NCBI GenBank assembly: GCA_013152275.1
Contig: JAADGS010000058.1
Location: 1 to 56,164, forward strand
From: Actinomycetota bacterium
Lineage (GTDB): Bacteria; Actinomycetota; Acidimicrobiia; Spongiisociales; UBA4744
Length of the DNA stretch: 56,164 nt
Direction: 5' to 3'
Position numbers and translations under genes: made by a program. This document shows, one piece after another, positions 1 to 8,341 of the stretch; position 1 is the stretch's first letter; each line of letters begins with the position of its first letter. The notes beneath the pieces are model-generated. The model made no database searches. It saw only the letters and a program-made list of their open reading frames with translations, and was not told where the DNA came from.

Positions 1-191
1 ACGAACAAGCCCTCCTCGACGGCACCGCCGACGACGTCCCCTGGACCGCCATCGACATCCACACCGGCACACTCACCCCCACCGGCGCCCGCTACGAGCC
101 CGGCACCTGGACCTGGGTCGCCCCCCGAAACGACAACAGTCCACCCACTGGTGAACCCGACTGCAGCGACTGGGAAGGAACCTACCCCTAG
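1..191 (+). CDS. 3' end of an unidentified protein gene
   Basis: An open frame enters from the left edge (first full codon at base 3) and ends at TAG 189-191, giving 62 C-terminal residues. The third codon positions are almost all G or C, as in real genes of this window. The tail is rich in Thr, Pro and Trp and ends CSDWEGTYP. No family is recognisable from this piece and the function is unknown. The next gene faces it, so the two converge across a gap of about 60 bases. Confidence 0.5.
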   Translation, partial: EQALLDGTADDVPWTAIDIHTGTLTPTGARYEPGTWTWVAPRNDNSPPTGEPDCSDWEGTYP

Positions 192-250
192 ACACCAACC
201 CGTCAATGCGCACCCCGCGGGGTGCGGCCTCCAGTGAGGAGAACGGGGAA

Positions 251-1435
251 TCAGATCATCCCGAGCGCCTCCCCCACCTTCCCGAACGCCGCCGCGCCGT
301 ACTCCAAATCCTCCTGGGAATGCGCGGCGGAGATCATCACCCGGATCCTCGCCTTGCCCAGCGGCACCGTCGGATACGCGATTGCCTGGGCGAACACCGC
401 CTCGTCGTCGAACAACCGCCGCGAGAACTCCTGGGCGACCTTCTCATCACCGAGCATCACCGGGGTGATCGGCGTCTCCGAATGCCCGATGTCGAACCCC
501 GCCACGGACATCGCACCTTTGAACCAGGCGGCGTTGGACCACAGCCGATCCACCAGTTCGGTCGACTCGGACAGAATCTCCACCGACGCGATGCACGCGG
601 CGACATCTGCCGGGGTCACCGCAGAGGAGAACAGGAACGGCCGGGCACGCTGGCGCAGCCACTCGACGACCGCTTCAGGGCCGGCGACGTACCCGCCGAC
701 GGCACCGAACGCCTTGGACATCGTGCCCACCTCGACTTCGACCCTGCCATGGAGTCCGAAGTGGTCGACGATGCCGCGACCTCCGCGCCCGAGAACCCCT
801 TCGCCGTGCGCATCGTCCACCATCACCATCGCCTCGTATTCGTCCGCGGCATCGACGATCCGGTCGAGCGGAGCGACGTCACCATCCATGGAGAACACGC
901 CATCGGTGATGACGAGGATGCGTTTGAAGCCCTCGGCGCGGGCCTCGCCAAGCTTGCCCCGTAGATCATCGACGTCGCAGTGGGCGTAGATCTTCCGTGA
1001 TGCCTTGGCGAGACGCACCCCGTCGATGATCGACGCATGGTTCAACTCGTCGGTGATGATCACGTCTTCCTTGTCGACCAGCGCCGGGATCGTACCGGCG
1101 TTTGCGACGAACCCCGCCTGCAGCGAGATCGCCGCTTCGACCCCCTTGAACGCGGCGAGCTTCTCTTCCAACTCGTCGTGGATCGTCATCGTCCCGGCGA
1201 TCGTGCGCACTGCGCCCGGGCCGACGCCGTACCGATCGAGGGCGGCTTTTGCCGCCTCGACGAGACGAGGATCATCGGCGAGGCCGAGGTAGTTGTTCGA
1301 ACAGAAGTTGAGAACCTTCTTTCCGTCGACGGTCAGCCAGGCCCCCTGCGGTCCGTCGACGTGGCGGATCGTGTTGTAGAGGCCCTGGTCTTTGAGCTCC
1401 CGTATCTGATCCCTCAAGAAACCGATCTTGTCCAT
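251..1435 (-). CDS. kbl: Glycine C-acetyltransferase (2-amino-3-ketobutyrate CoA ligase)
   Basis: This cytosolic PLP enzyme cleaves 2-amino-3-ketobutyrate with CoA to glycine and acetyl-CoA, the second step of threonine degradation. It is a class II aminotransferase-fold protein of the usual length (about 394 residues). It shows [10 protein letters not shown] near the N-terminus, [10 protein letters not shown], the PLP-ring aspartate in [11 protein letters not shown] and the Schiff-base lysine in [12 protein letters not shown] (about residue 241). The sequence GAGGTGATC just upstream matches the anti-Shine-Dalgarno and best serves the ATG at 1435; a GTG at 1441 lies inside that ribosome site and is less likely. 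It sits 21 bases after tdh on the same strand, so the two form a threonine-to-glycine operon. Confidence 0.96.
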   Translation of the reverse strand: MDKIGFLRDQIRELKDQGLYNTIRHVDGPQGAWLTVDGKKVLNFCSNNYLGLADDPRLVEAAKAALDRYGVGPGAVRTIAGTMTIHDELEEKLAAFKGVEAAISLQAGFVANAGTIPALVDKEDVIITDELNHASIIDGVRLAKASRKIYAHCDVDDLRGKLGEARAEGFKRILVITDGVFSMDGDVAPLDRIVDAADEYEAMVMVDDAHGEGVLGRGGRGIVDHFGLHGRVEVEVGTMSKAFGAVGGYVAGPEAVVEWLRQRARPFLFSSAVTPADVAACIASVEILSESTELVDRLWSNAAWFKGAMSVAGFDIGHSETPITPVMLGDEKVAQEFSRRLFDDEAVFAQAIAYPTVPLGKARIRVMISAAHSQEDLEYGAAAFGKVGEALGMI

Positions 1436-1456
1436 GATCACCTCAGCTCGATGTCC

Positions 1457-2515
1457 TCAGTTCAATGGTCCATCCGCGTCTGCCTCGTCCGGGAACATGA
1501 CCACTTTTCCGCACTCTCCAGAAGCCATCAGGTCGAACGCCTTCTCGTAGTCGTCCAGAGCAAACCGGTGTGTCACGAGTGGCGCAAGGTCCACGGCACC
1601 CGAACGAAGGAGACCTCGCATCTCGTACCAGGTGTCCCAGAGCTTCCGCCCGACGATGCCGTGAACGGTCGCTCCCTTGAACGTGATGTTGTCGTCCAAG
1701 TCGAAGGGGATCGGACCGGACGACAAGCCCAGCAGCGCGACCTCGCCGCCCGGTTTGAGGAGGGCAAAGCCGTCCCGGATCGCAGCCGGCGCACCGGACA
1801 TCTCGAGGAGCACGTCGACGCCTTCGCCGTCGGTGGCCTCGAGACCGAGTTCGACGACGGCGTCCCGGATGGGATTCCAGGTGTGGTCGGCACCCATCGT
1901 TTGCGCGAGGCCCAGCCGGTAGTCCGACACGTCCGTCGCATAGACGGCCCGAGCACCGAGCGCCTTCGCCGCCGCGATCGCCATGACCCCGACCGGACCA
2001 CAGCCGGTCACGAGGACCTTGCGGCCCGAGATGTTCGTCGCCGAGACCGTGTGCACGGCATTGCCGAAGTTCTCCTGCAGAGAGGCGATCGAGTACGGCA
2101 TGTCCGGCGGGTCGGGCCATGCATTGATGGCGGGCACGGAGACGTATTCGGCGTAGGCGCCATCACGGTGCACACCGAGGATCTGCGTGTTCTCGCACAG
2201 ATGGCCCTTCCCGGTACGGCAGAAGCGGCACCGTTCACAGACGACATGTGACTCGACGGACACCAACCGACCGATCTCGGGACCGTCGACATCGGATCCT
2301 CTGTCGACGACGATGCCGCAGAGTTCGTGCCCTACGGTGAGTGGCGGCAGGACGTGCGCCTGCGCCCACGGGTCCCAGTCCCGGATGTGCAGGTCCGTTC
2401 CGCAGATCGACGTCGCCTTGACCTGGATGAGTACGTCTGCCGGCCCCGGAGTCGGGATGGGGACGTCGACCATTTCGAGTCCCGGACCAGGTGACGGTAT
2501 GACGATCGCGCGCAT
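1457..2515 (-). CDS. tdh: L-threonine 3-dehydrogenase
   Basis: This zinc-dependent medium-chain dehydrogenase oxidises L-threonine to 2-amino-3-ketobutyrate with NAD+, feeding the kbl product next door. Its 352 residues carry the catalytic zinc cysteine in SICGTDLHIRDWD, the GHE ligand region, the structural zinc cluster CERCRFCRTGKGHLC, the family-typical ILGVHRDGAYAEY, and the NAD-binding GCGPVGVMAI. The GTDLHI-DWD-WAQ signature separates threonine dehydrogenases from general alcohol dehydrogenases. The ATG at 2515 has only a weak ribosome site. It is the first gene of the tdh-kbl operon. Confidence 0.94.
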   Translation of the reverse strand: MRAIVIPSPGPGLEMVDVPIPTPGPADVLIQVKATSICGTDLHIRDWDPWAQAHVLPPLTVGHELCGIVVDRGSDVDGPEIGRLVSVESHVVCERCRFCRTGKGHLCENTQILGVHRDGAYAEYVSVPAINAWPDPPDMPYSIASLQENFGNAVHTVSATNISGRKVLVTGCGPVGVMAIAAAKALGARAVYATDVSDYRLGLAQTMGADHTWNPIRDAVVELGLEATDGEGVDVLLEMSGAPAAIRDGFALLKPGGEVALLGLSSGPIPFDLDDNITFKGATVHGIVGRKLWDTWYEMRGLLRSGAVDLAPLVTHRFALDDYEKAFDLMASGECGKVVMFPDEADADGPLN

Positions 2516-2696
2516 CGAACCCAGGCTACCGCGTCACGACCGATCTCCTTCTGCCCGACTGCCCGATCCGAGGCGAGTTGGTGGTCGGCGGCCGGATCTT
2601 CTCACGCGGTGACGGGAGAGGGCGGCGCCCGAAAGCCCTGCCGTAACCACCGACATCCCGTAGGCTTCCCAACCGGAATCCACGGAAGGCCTCTCG

Positions 2697-4613
2697 ATGC
2701 ACCCCTCGGCCGAATCCCTCTTGTCCGCGAGACTGTTCCTCAACCCCGAAGTCGCCGGCGAGCACCTCTACTTCGCAAGCGACTTGTCCGGTCGGATGAG
2801 TCTGTATCGCATGCGCCGTGGCGGGAGCGTGCCCGAACCACTCATCCCCGGCGGCATCGCTCTGGCAAACCCGAAGCTCATCAACGGTGAGCTGTTCTCC
2901 GTTTTCCCCGATCTCGACAGGATCCTCGTGATGATCGACGAGGACGGCAACGAGAACTACCAGCCGCACATCATCCCTCTCGCGGGCGGTATCCCGGAAC
3001 CGATGTTGGGCGACCGATTCACCGATCAGCAGGTGAATCTCATCCAGAGCCGTCGGAATCACCACCTCGCCGTGTTCAGCGTCGATCCACGCGTGAGTCC
3101 CAAACACGGTTCTTACGTGGCCGATCTCTCCACCGGCGATCTCCTCGACCTTGGCACGAGCGTCTACGGCAACTACGTCGCAGGTTTCAACGACGACCTC
3201 ACGAGCGTCGCTCTCATCGACAGCTACTCCGCCGCCGATACCGTTCTCTATCTCTGGGAGAAGACCACCGGACAACGCCGGTTGCTGGCCGGCACACCCA
3301 TCGAGCAACGAGCGGCCGACGATGCCGTTCTTCCCACCGGCTTCGATGTGTGTTTCTTTCGCGGGGATCGCGGCATCCTCACCGAGACAACGCTGTTCAG
3401 CGACAGGGGCGGATGTGGCTGGATCCCTCTCGAGGAGGGAGGAGAGGTCCTGCCGGTCACGATCGGCGGGACGATCCATGAGGGCGCCGGAGAGTTCACC
3501 ACTCTGGAGCATCTCGACGGAGACCGCTTCCTGATCGGCTACAACATCGACGGCTGCTCGTGGGCGTACGAAGCGACCTTCGACGAGTCGGCGCTGCACC
3601 TCGAGGCCGGGACCGTGCTCTGGGGTGAGGGACCGCTTCACGATGGCGTCGCCGCGCACAGCTCCTACGACCGGGACCAGGATGTCTTCGCCGTGGCGTT
3701 CTCGACGGCGACGTCACCTGTGCAGCTCTTCACCGTCGAAGGCCGTGAACGCAACGTGGTCCCACACACCAATGAGCGCATACTCGGACTCTCCAGCGAG
3801 CTGCTGTCGGCCGGCGAGGACGCTTCCTACGCAAGCCACGACGGATTGCACATTTCGGCGCGCCTGTACCTTCCACCCGAAACCCTCGGTTTCGTGGGCC
3901 CGCGACCGATTGCCTACTACATCCACGGAGGACCGCAAAGTCAGGAGCGCCCAGACTTCACGTGGTTCTCCATGCCCCTGATCCAGTACCTCTCCCTGCG
4001 CGGCTTCGCCGTATTCGTCCCCAACGTGCGAGGTTCGAAGGGCTACGGACTGTCGTACATGAAGCAAGTGGATCGCGACTGGGGTGGGAAGGATCTCCTC
4101 GATCACGTCGCAGCGATCGAGCACTTGAAGAACGATGCGCGAGTCGACACATCGCGCATGGGAGTGCTCGGCCGTTCCTACGGTGGCTACATGACGCTCG
4201 AGCTCGCAGGCCGGCACCCGCGCCTGTGGTCGGCTGCGATCGACATGTTCGGTCCGTACGACCTCATCACCTTTGTCGAAAGTCTGCCGGAAACGTGGAA
4301 GACCTACTTCCACATGGCGATCGGACACCCCGAACGTGATCACGACTTTCTGGTGGAACGCTCACCGAAGACGTACCTTGGCGATCTGGCGTGCCCGATG
4401 CTCGTCATCCAAGGTCGGAACGACCCGAGGGTCGTGGTCGGCGAATCCAACCAACTCGTCCACGACTTGCGGGCCCAAGGCAAGGAGATCGAGTACCTCG
4501 TCTTCGATGACGAAGGCCATGACATGGTCAAACGAGAAAACAAGCTGCGCGCGTACGAAGCCATCGCCGACTTTCTGACCAAACACTTGCGTCCCCAGGA
4601 CTCTGCTGAGTAA
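2697..4613 (+). CDS. S9 family prolyl oligopeptidase-type peptidase
   Basis: A serine peptidase of the prolyl oligopeptidase/acylaminoacyl peptidase family, 638 residues. An N-terminal beta-propeller (about residues 20-370) precedes an alpha/beta-hydrolase domain. The catalytic triad is visible: Ser494 in GRSYGGYMT, Asp576 in QGRNDPR and His608 in DDEGHDM. The oxyanion-hole HGGP lies at 410-413. No signal peptide is seen, so it is probably cytosolic and trims short peptides. The ATG at 2697 follows a GGAAGG ribosome site. It diverges from tdh. The exact substrate cannot be told. Confidence 0.93.
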   Translation: MHPSAESLLSARLFLNPEVAGEHLYFASDLSGRMSLYRMRRGGSVPEPLIPGGIALANPKLINGELFSVFPDLDRILVMIDEDGNENYQPHIIPLAGGIPEPMLGDRFTDQQVNLIQSRRNHHLAVFSVDPRVSPKHGSYVADLSTGDLLDLGTSVYGNYVAGFNDDLTSVALIDSYSAADTVLYLWEKTTGQRRLLAGTPIEQRAADDAVLPTGFDVCFFRGDRGILTETTLFSDRGGCGWIPLEEGGEVLPVTIGGTIHEGAGEFTTLEHLDGDRFLIGYNIDGCSWAYEATFDESALHLEAGTVLWGEGPLHDGVAAHSSYDRDQDVFAVAFSTATSPVQLFTVEGRERNVVPHTNERILGLSSELLSAGEDASYASHDGLHISARLYLPPETLGFVGPRPIAYYIHGGPQSQERPDFTWFSMPLIQYLSLRGFAVFVPNVRGSKGYGLSYMKQVDRDWGGKDLLDHVAAIEHLKNDARVDTSRMGVLGRSYGGYMTLELAGRHPRLWSAAIDMFGPYDLITFVESLPETWKTYFHMAIGHPERDHDFLVERSPKTYLGDLACPMLVIQGRNDPRVVVGESNQLVHDLRAQGKEIEYLVFDDEGHDMVKRENKLRAYEAIADFLTKHLRPQDSAE

Positions 4614-4893
4614 TGCAGGTACCTGGTGCCTCTGGTACCGAGTATTTCGTACTTCGTATTTCGTATTTCGTATCGCGACCGTAAGGCGACAGCGGCGTCT
4701 CTTGGCACCCCAGCGAGCGAAGCGAGCGTTGGGGGGGAGTACGGCGAAGCCGGGAGGGGGCTTGGGGGAAAGCACCACAGCCGCTTTGCGCTGCGGTAGG
4801 GGGCAGGCGGGTAGAGGAACGGGGAATACGCGCCATGCATCGCTCGGCGGGTTCCCAGACGCTGTGCCGAACATTCACGTAGGGTCGGAGCTG
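4614..4893 (+). repeat. Intergenic stretch with short tandem repeats
   Basis: This 280-base gap has no convincing gene. It holds GGTACC twice (about 4619 and 4635), then four to five tandem copies of TATTTCG/TACTTCG between about 4641 and 4675, then AGCGAGCGAAGCGAGCG near 4713-4730 and a G-run. Composition differs from the flanking genes. It looks like a decayed repeat or end-of-transcript region for the S9 peptidase gene. Confidence 0.5.
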
Positions 4894-5918
4894 ATGACAA
4901 CTCCGCACGTGCTCGTGATCGGTGGCACCCGTTTCATCGGGTTTCATGCCGTGCAAACCTCGGCTGTGACGTCACCTTGTTCCATCGGGGTGTGACCGAG
5001 CCGGACGGCCTGCCCCCCGTGCGGCACCTGCACGGCGACCGCACGGAGATCCTGGAACATCGCGCCGACTTCGAACGTGTCGGCCCAGAAGTCGTGCTCG
5101 ACGTGATGCCGCTGACCCGAGCCCAGGCAGTCGACACGATGATGACGTTCTCCGGTATTGCGGGCCGACTCGTCGGGATCTCCAGCCAGGACGTCTACCT
5201 CGCCTACGACATCTTGCGAGGAAGGGAACGCCTGCCCCCCGTATCGACGCCGATGGACGAGGACGCCCCGCTGCGATCGAAGCGGTATCCGTATCGAGAC
5301 ACGGTGGGAGAAGACAGCCCCCTGTTCGACTACGACAAGATTCCGGTGGAGCACACCTACCTCGCAGATCCCGACCTGCCCGGATCGATCCTTCGATTGC
5401 CCGCCGTGTACGGACCCGGCGACTACCAACATCGCCCCTTTCCCTACCTCAAGAGAATGGTCGACGGGCGACCGGCGATCCTCATCGACGAAGCCACGGC
5501 CGGGTGGCGGTGGTCACGGTGTTTCGTCGAGAACGTGGCAGACGCGATCGCGTTGGTCGTGACGGACGATCGCGCACAAGGTCGGGTCTACAACGTCGCG
5601 GAGCCGAGGGCGCTCACCGAGCCGGAGTGGATCCTTGCCATTGCCGATCAGGTCGGATGGACGGGCGAGATCATCACGCTGCCTTCGGATCGCCTCCCTG
5701 AGCACCTTCGCGACGATCTCGACTTCTCCCAATCACTCGAGGTAGACACGAGTCGCATCCGCACCGAACTCGGTTATACCGAACGGGTGCCCTTCGTCGA
5801 CGCGATGCGACGTACGGTGGAGTGGGAGCTGGCCAACATGCCCGACGATCTCCCTCCGCACCGGTTCGACTACACGGCCGAGGACGACGCCCTGCCCGAC
5901 CTGACCCTCGGAATCTGA
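4894..5918 (+). CDS. NAD-dependent epimerase/dehydratase, frameshifted near the N-terminus
   Basis: An extended short-chain dehydrogenase/reductase. The ATG at 4894 (after GTCGGAGCTG) opens a frame reading LVIGGTRFIGFHAV, the Rossmann nucleotide-binding motif, but this frame stops at about 4995. The rest (GCDVTLFHRG onward to 5918, about 318 residues) lies in another frame. One lost base at about 4953-4957 reconciles the two. The C-terminal part has SSQDVY, the family tyrosine region and RLPAVYGPGDYQH. The function is probably sugar-nucleotide or related epimerisation; substrate unknown. It may be a young pseudogene or a sequencing error. If the N-terminal piece is not used, translation could only start near TTG 4977, without the cofactor motif. 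Confidence 0.8.
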
Positions 5919-5937
5919 GAAGTCCGACGGCCGACCT

Positions 5938-7287
5938 TCAACCGATGGCGGGCAGATGGGCCAGCGACTTCGCGATCGCCTCTTCCGGGTACTCGTAGTC
6001 CACCAGATCACCTGCGAAGTAGCGATCGTAGGCAGCCATGTCGAAGTGCCCATGCCCGGTGAGATTGAAGAAGATCGTCTCGGGTCGGCCCGTCTCCTTG
6101 CACACCAGCGCCTCGTCGATGGCAGCCCTCACCGCATGATTCGACTCGGGTGCCGGGATGATCCCTTCGGTTCTTGCGAACGTCACACCGGCTTCGAACG
6201 TCGCGAGTTGGGGAAGTGCGATGGCGTCGATGACCCCCTCATCGTGCAGTTGGGAAATCAGGGGTGAGTCACCGTGATAGCGCAAGCCCCCGGCATGGAT
6301 CGTCGGAGGCACGAAATCGTGTCCGAGCGTAAACATCTTCATCATCGGTGTGAGCCCGGCGGTGTCGCCGAAATCGTAGGCATAGGTCCCGCGCGTCAGT
6401 GTCGGACACGAGGACGGTTCGACCGCGACGAGGCGAATGTCCTTTCCTGCCGCCTTGTCGGCGAAGAACGGGAACGCCGCTCCCCCGAAACTGGAACCAC
6501 CGCCGCAGGGCCCGAACACGACGTCGGGATAGTCTCCGACGAGTTCGAACTGCTTCTTCGCCTCCAGGCCGATGACGGTCTGATGAAGGAGCACATGGTT
6601 GAGGACCGATCCGAGCGAGTAGTTCGTGTCCTCTCGCGTCGCCGCCTCCTCCACGGCTTCGGAGATCGCGATCCCAAGGGATCCGGGCGATTCGGGGTCG
6701 TTGGCGAGGATGCCACGTCCCGCCTCGGTCCGGTCGCTCGGGCTTGCGTACACGTCTGCGCCCCAGGTCTGCATCATCGAGCGACGGAACGGCTTCTGCT
6801 CGAAGCTGACCCGGACCATGTAGACGACGACCTCTATTCCGAAGAGGCGCCCGGCGAGTGCAAGCGCCGACCCCCACTGGCCGGCACCCGTCTCCGTCGA
6901 GAGGCGCTCGATGCCCGCCTGCTTGTTGTAGTAGGCCTGCGCCACCGCAGTGTTCGGCTTGTGCGAACCGGCGGGACTCACGCCTTCGTACTTGTAGTAG
7001 ATACGAGCCGGCGTATCGAGTGCTTCCTCCAAACGGTGTGCTCGAATGAGTGGGGACGGCCTCCACAGCCGATAGATGTCCCGAACTTCTTCGGGGATCG
7101 GAATCCAACGCTCGGACGAGACCTCCTGACCGATGAGCGCCTCGGGGAAGATCGCAGCAAGAGCTTCTGGCCCGATCGGGTTTCCGTCGGGGCCCAGTGA
7201 CGGAGCCGGCGGGTTCGGCATGTCGGCGACGACGTTGTACCAGTGCGTCGGAATCTCCGCTTCCGGGAGCGTGATCTTCGTATCCAT
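5938..7287 (-). CDS. trpB: Tryptophan synthase beta subunit, TrpB2 type
   Basis: A PLP enzyme that joins indole and serine to make tryptophan. At 449 residues with a long N-terminal extension it is of the TrpB2 kind, which often works without TrpA. The PLP lysine is Lys110 in SHKPNTA, and the phosphate-binding loop is CGGGSSFGG. The start at 7287 is set by GGAGGA placed 7 bases before ATG; a longer upstream frame has no family similarity. No other trp genes are nearby, which fits an indole-salvage role (inference). It converges with the epimerase gene, leaving 19 bases between stops. Confidence 0.94.
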   Translation of the reverse strand: MDTKITLPEAEIPTHWYNVVADMPNPPAPSLGPDGNPIGPEALAAIFPEALIGQEVSSERWIPIPEEVRDIYRLWRPSPLIRAHRLEEALDTPARIYYKYEGVSPAGSHKPNTAVAQAYYNKQAGIERLSTETGAGQWGSALALAGRLFGIEVVVYMVRVSFEQKPFRRSMMQTWGADVYASPSDRTEAGRGILANDPESPGSLGIAISEAVEEAATREDTNYSLGSVLNHVLLHQTVIGLEAKKQFELVGDYPDVVFGPCGGGSSFGGAAFPFFADKAAGKDIRLVAVEPSSCPTLTRGTYAYDFGDTAGLTPMMKMFTLGHDFVPPTIHAGGLRYHGDSPLISQLHDEGVIDAIALPQLATFEAGVTFARTEGIIPAPESNHAVRAAIDEALVCKETGRPETIFFNLTGHGHFDMAAYDRYFAGDLVDYEYPEEAIAKSLAHLPAIG

Positions 7288-7358
7288 GGTGTCGTCCTCC
7301 TTCACCCGTCCGGATGTGGGGCTGTAGTAGAGCCGATCGGATTCGTTATGGCAACTGG

Positions 7359-8081
7359 TTATCGCCGGCCGATGAACACGTCGACCGGCCCCGGATCGGT
7401 CAGGTCTGCCTGAACGACAATCGGATCGAATCCGACATCGTTCAGCATCTCGAGCCATTCTTCTCGAGAGAACAGGCCCATGAGATGACGGTCGTGGACC
7501 GCTTCGACGTCGCCTCCCGTACGCAGCAGATAGACGAAATCGGTGACGAACGTGTGGTCTTCCGGGTCCGGGTCGTAGCTCCACGACAGGTACCGGAGTG
7601 CTCGACCTTCACCGTCGTGGCCGCCGTGGGACGTCGACGGGCGAAAGGTCGACCGGATGCAGTCGGGAACGAAGAGGGCGACACCGTCTACGTCGACATG
7701 TGCGTACGCCGTATCGATCGTGGCACGGAGGTCGGCCGGGGTGGTCATATACATGACTGCGTCGTGTGTGAGGACGGCATCGAAACGCCGGCCGAGTCGC
7801 AGGGAGCGCATGTCACCCTGACGGTGCTCGCACTCCGGGTTGAGGCGTCTGCTCATGGTGAGCATCTCCGGAGACAAGTCGGTCAGCGTCATCTGGTAGT
7901 GCTGCTTGAGGTGGGAGGCGGTGTTACCACCGCCACATCCCAGTTCGAGAACCGTGTGCACGCGCCGCGGTGTCCCGGCATCGATGATCCCCGCGTACGC
8001 CGCTGCCTCTTCGGCGTAGTCCTCCGGTGCCGAGAGCAGCGGCCACCAGACGGCGAGATCCTCGTACAGGCGGGTCCCCAT
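7359..8081 (-). CDS. Class I SAM-dependent methyltransferase
   Basis: A 240-residue Rossmann-fold methyltransferase. Motif I reads [15 protein letters not shown], followed by LTDLSPEML (motif II acid) and the family block [12 protein letters not shown]. The ATG at 8081 begins [17 protein letters not shown], where relatives usually begin; the 46 codons before it look non-coding. The methyl acceptor is unknown. It lies 71 bases upstream of trpB2 on the same strand and could be co-transcribed with it. Confidence 0.85.
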   Translation of the reverse strand: MGTRLYEDLAVWWPLLSAPEDYAEEAAAYAGIIDAGTPRRVHTVLELGCGGGNTASHLKQHYQMTLTDLSPEMLTMSRRLNPECEHRQGDMRSLRLGRRFDAVLTHDAVMYMTTPADLRATIDTAYAHVDVDGVALFVPDCIRSTFRPSTSHGGHDGEGRALRYLSWSYDPDPEDHTFVTDFVYLLRTGGDVEAVHDRHLMGLFSREEWLEMLNDVGFDPIVVQADLTDPGPVDVFIGRR

Positions 8082-8182
8082 CCCTGGAGCGTAGCCGAGA
8101 GGCAGGCGCGAAATCCCCCTTCGACTCCGGTTTTCGCGAACCGGGGTCGGCCACGTAGAGTCCCCGCAGACCGGAGTGACTA

Positions 8183-8200
8183 TCGCGAAATAGCGCGAAA
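8183..8200 (+). promoter_or_regulatory. Direct repeat of CGCGAAA upstream of nrdJ
   Basis: The motif TCGCGAAA at 8183-8190 is followed ten bases later by GCGCGAAA at 8193-8200, one helical turn apart. Related CGCGAA strings lie at about 8107 and 8134, the latter inside the inverted repeat CCGGTT/AACCGG (8127-8144). This is operator-like spacing in the divergent region between the methyltransferase and nrdJ. The binding protein is unknown. Confidence 0.3.
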
Positions 8201-8218
8201 AATGGACCCCGGATACCA

Positions 8219-8307
8219 TTGACGTAATTACATGCTTGCGATTAAAGTGTTGAAGCTCAACACCATATGTCGTAGGTCACTCCCCCTCTGACCACAACAT
8301 GTAGTGG
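8219..8307 (+). promoter_or_regulatory. nrdJ promoter with two NrdR-like boxes
   Basis: A promoter-like pair TTGACG (8219) and TAAAGT (8243) with an 18-base spacer is followed by two 16-bp partly palindromic sites: ACACCATATGTCGTAG (8260-8275) and CCACAACATGTAGTGG (8292-8307). Both resemble the NrdR box pattern ACACwATATwTwGTGT. Their centres lie 33 bp apart, about three helical turns, the usual arrangement for NrdR pairs before ribonucleotide reductase genes. I infer repression of nrdJ by NrdR; no nrdR gene is in the window. Confidence 0.6.
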
Positions 8308-8341
8308 TTTGACTCGCATGAGCTATTCCGAAGGGAGTGAA

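Noticed and set aside
206-2251. Long plus-strand frames opposite kbl and tdh
   Set aside because: They are antisense readings of clear enzymes, have Arg/Pro/His-rich composition and lack ribosome sites.
8082-8341. Possible cobalamin riboswitch before the B12-dependent nrdJ
   Set aside because: No B12-box (GCCACTG-type) or long multi-stem leader is visible; the space is taken by promoter and NrdR-like boxes.
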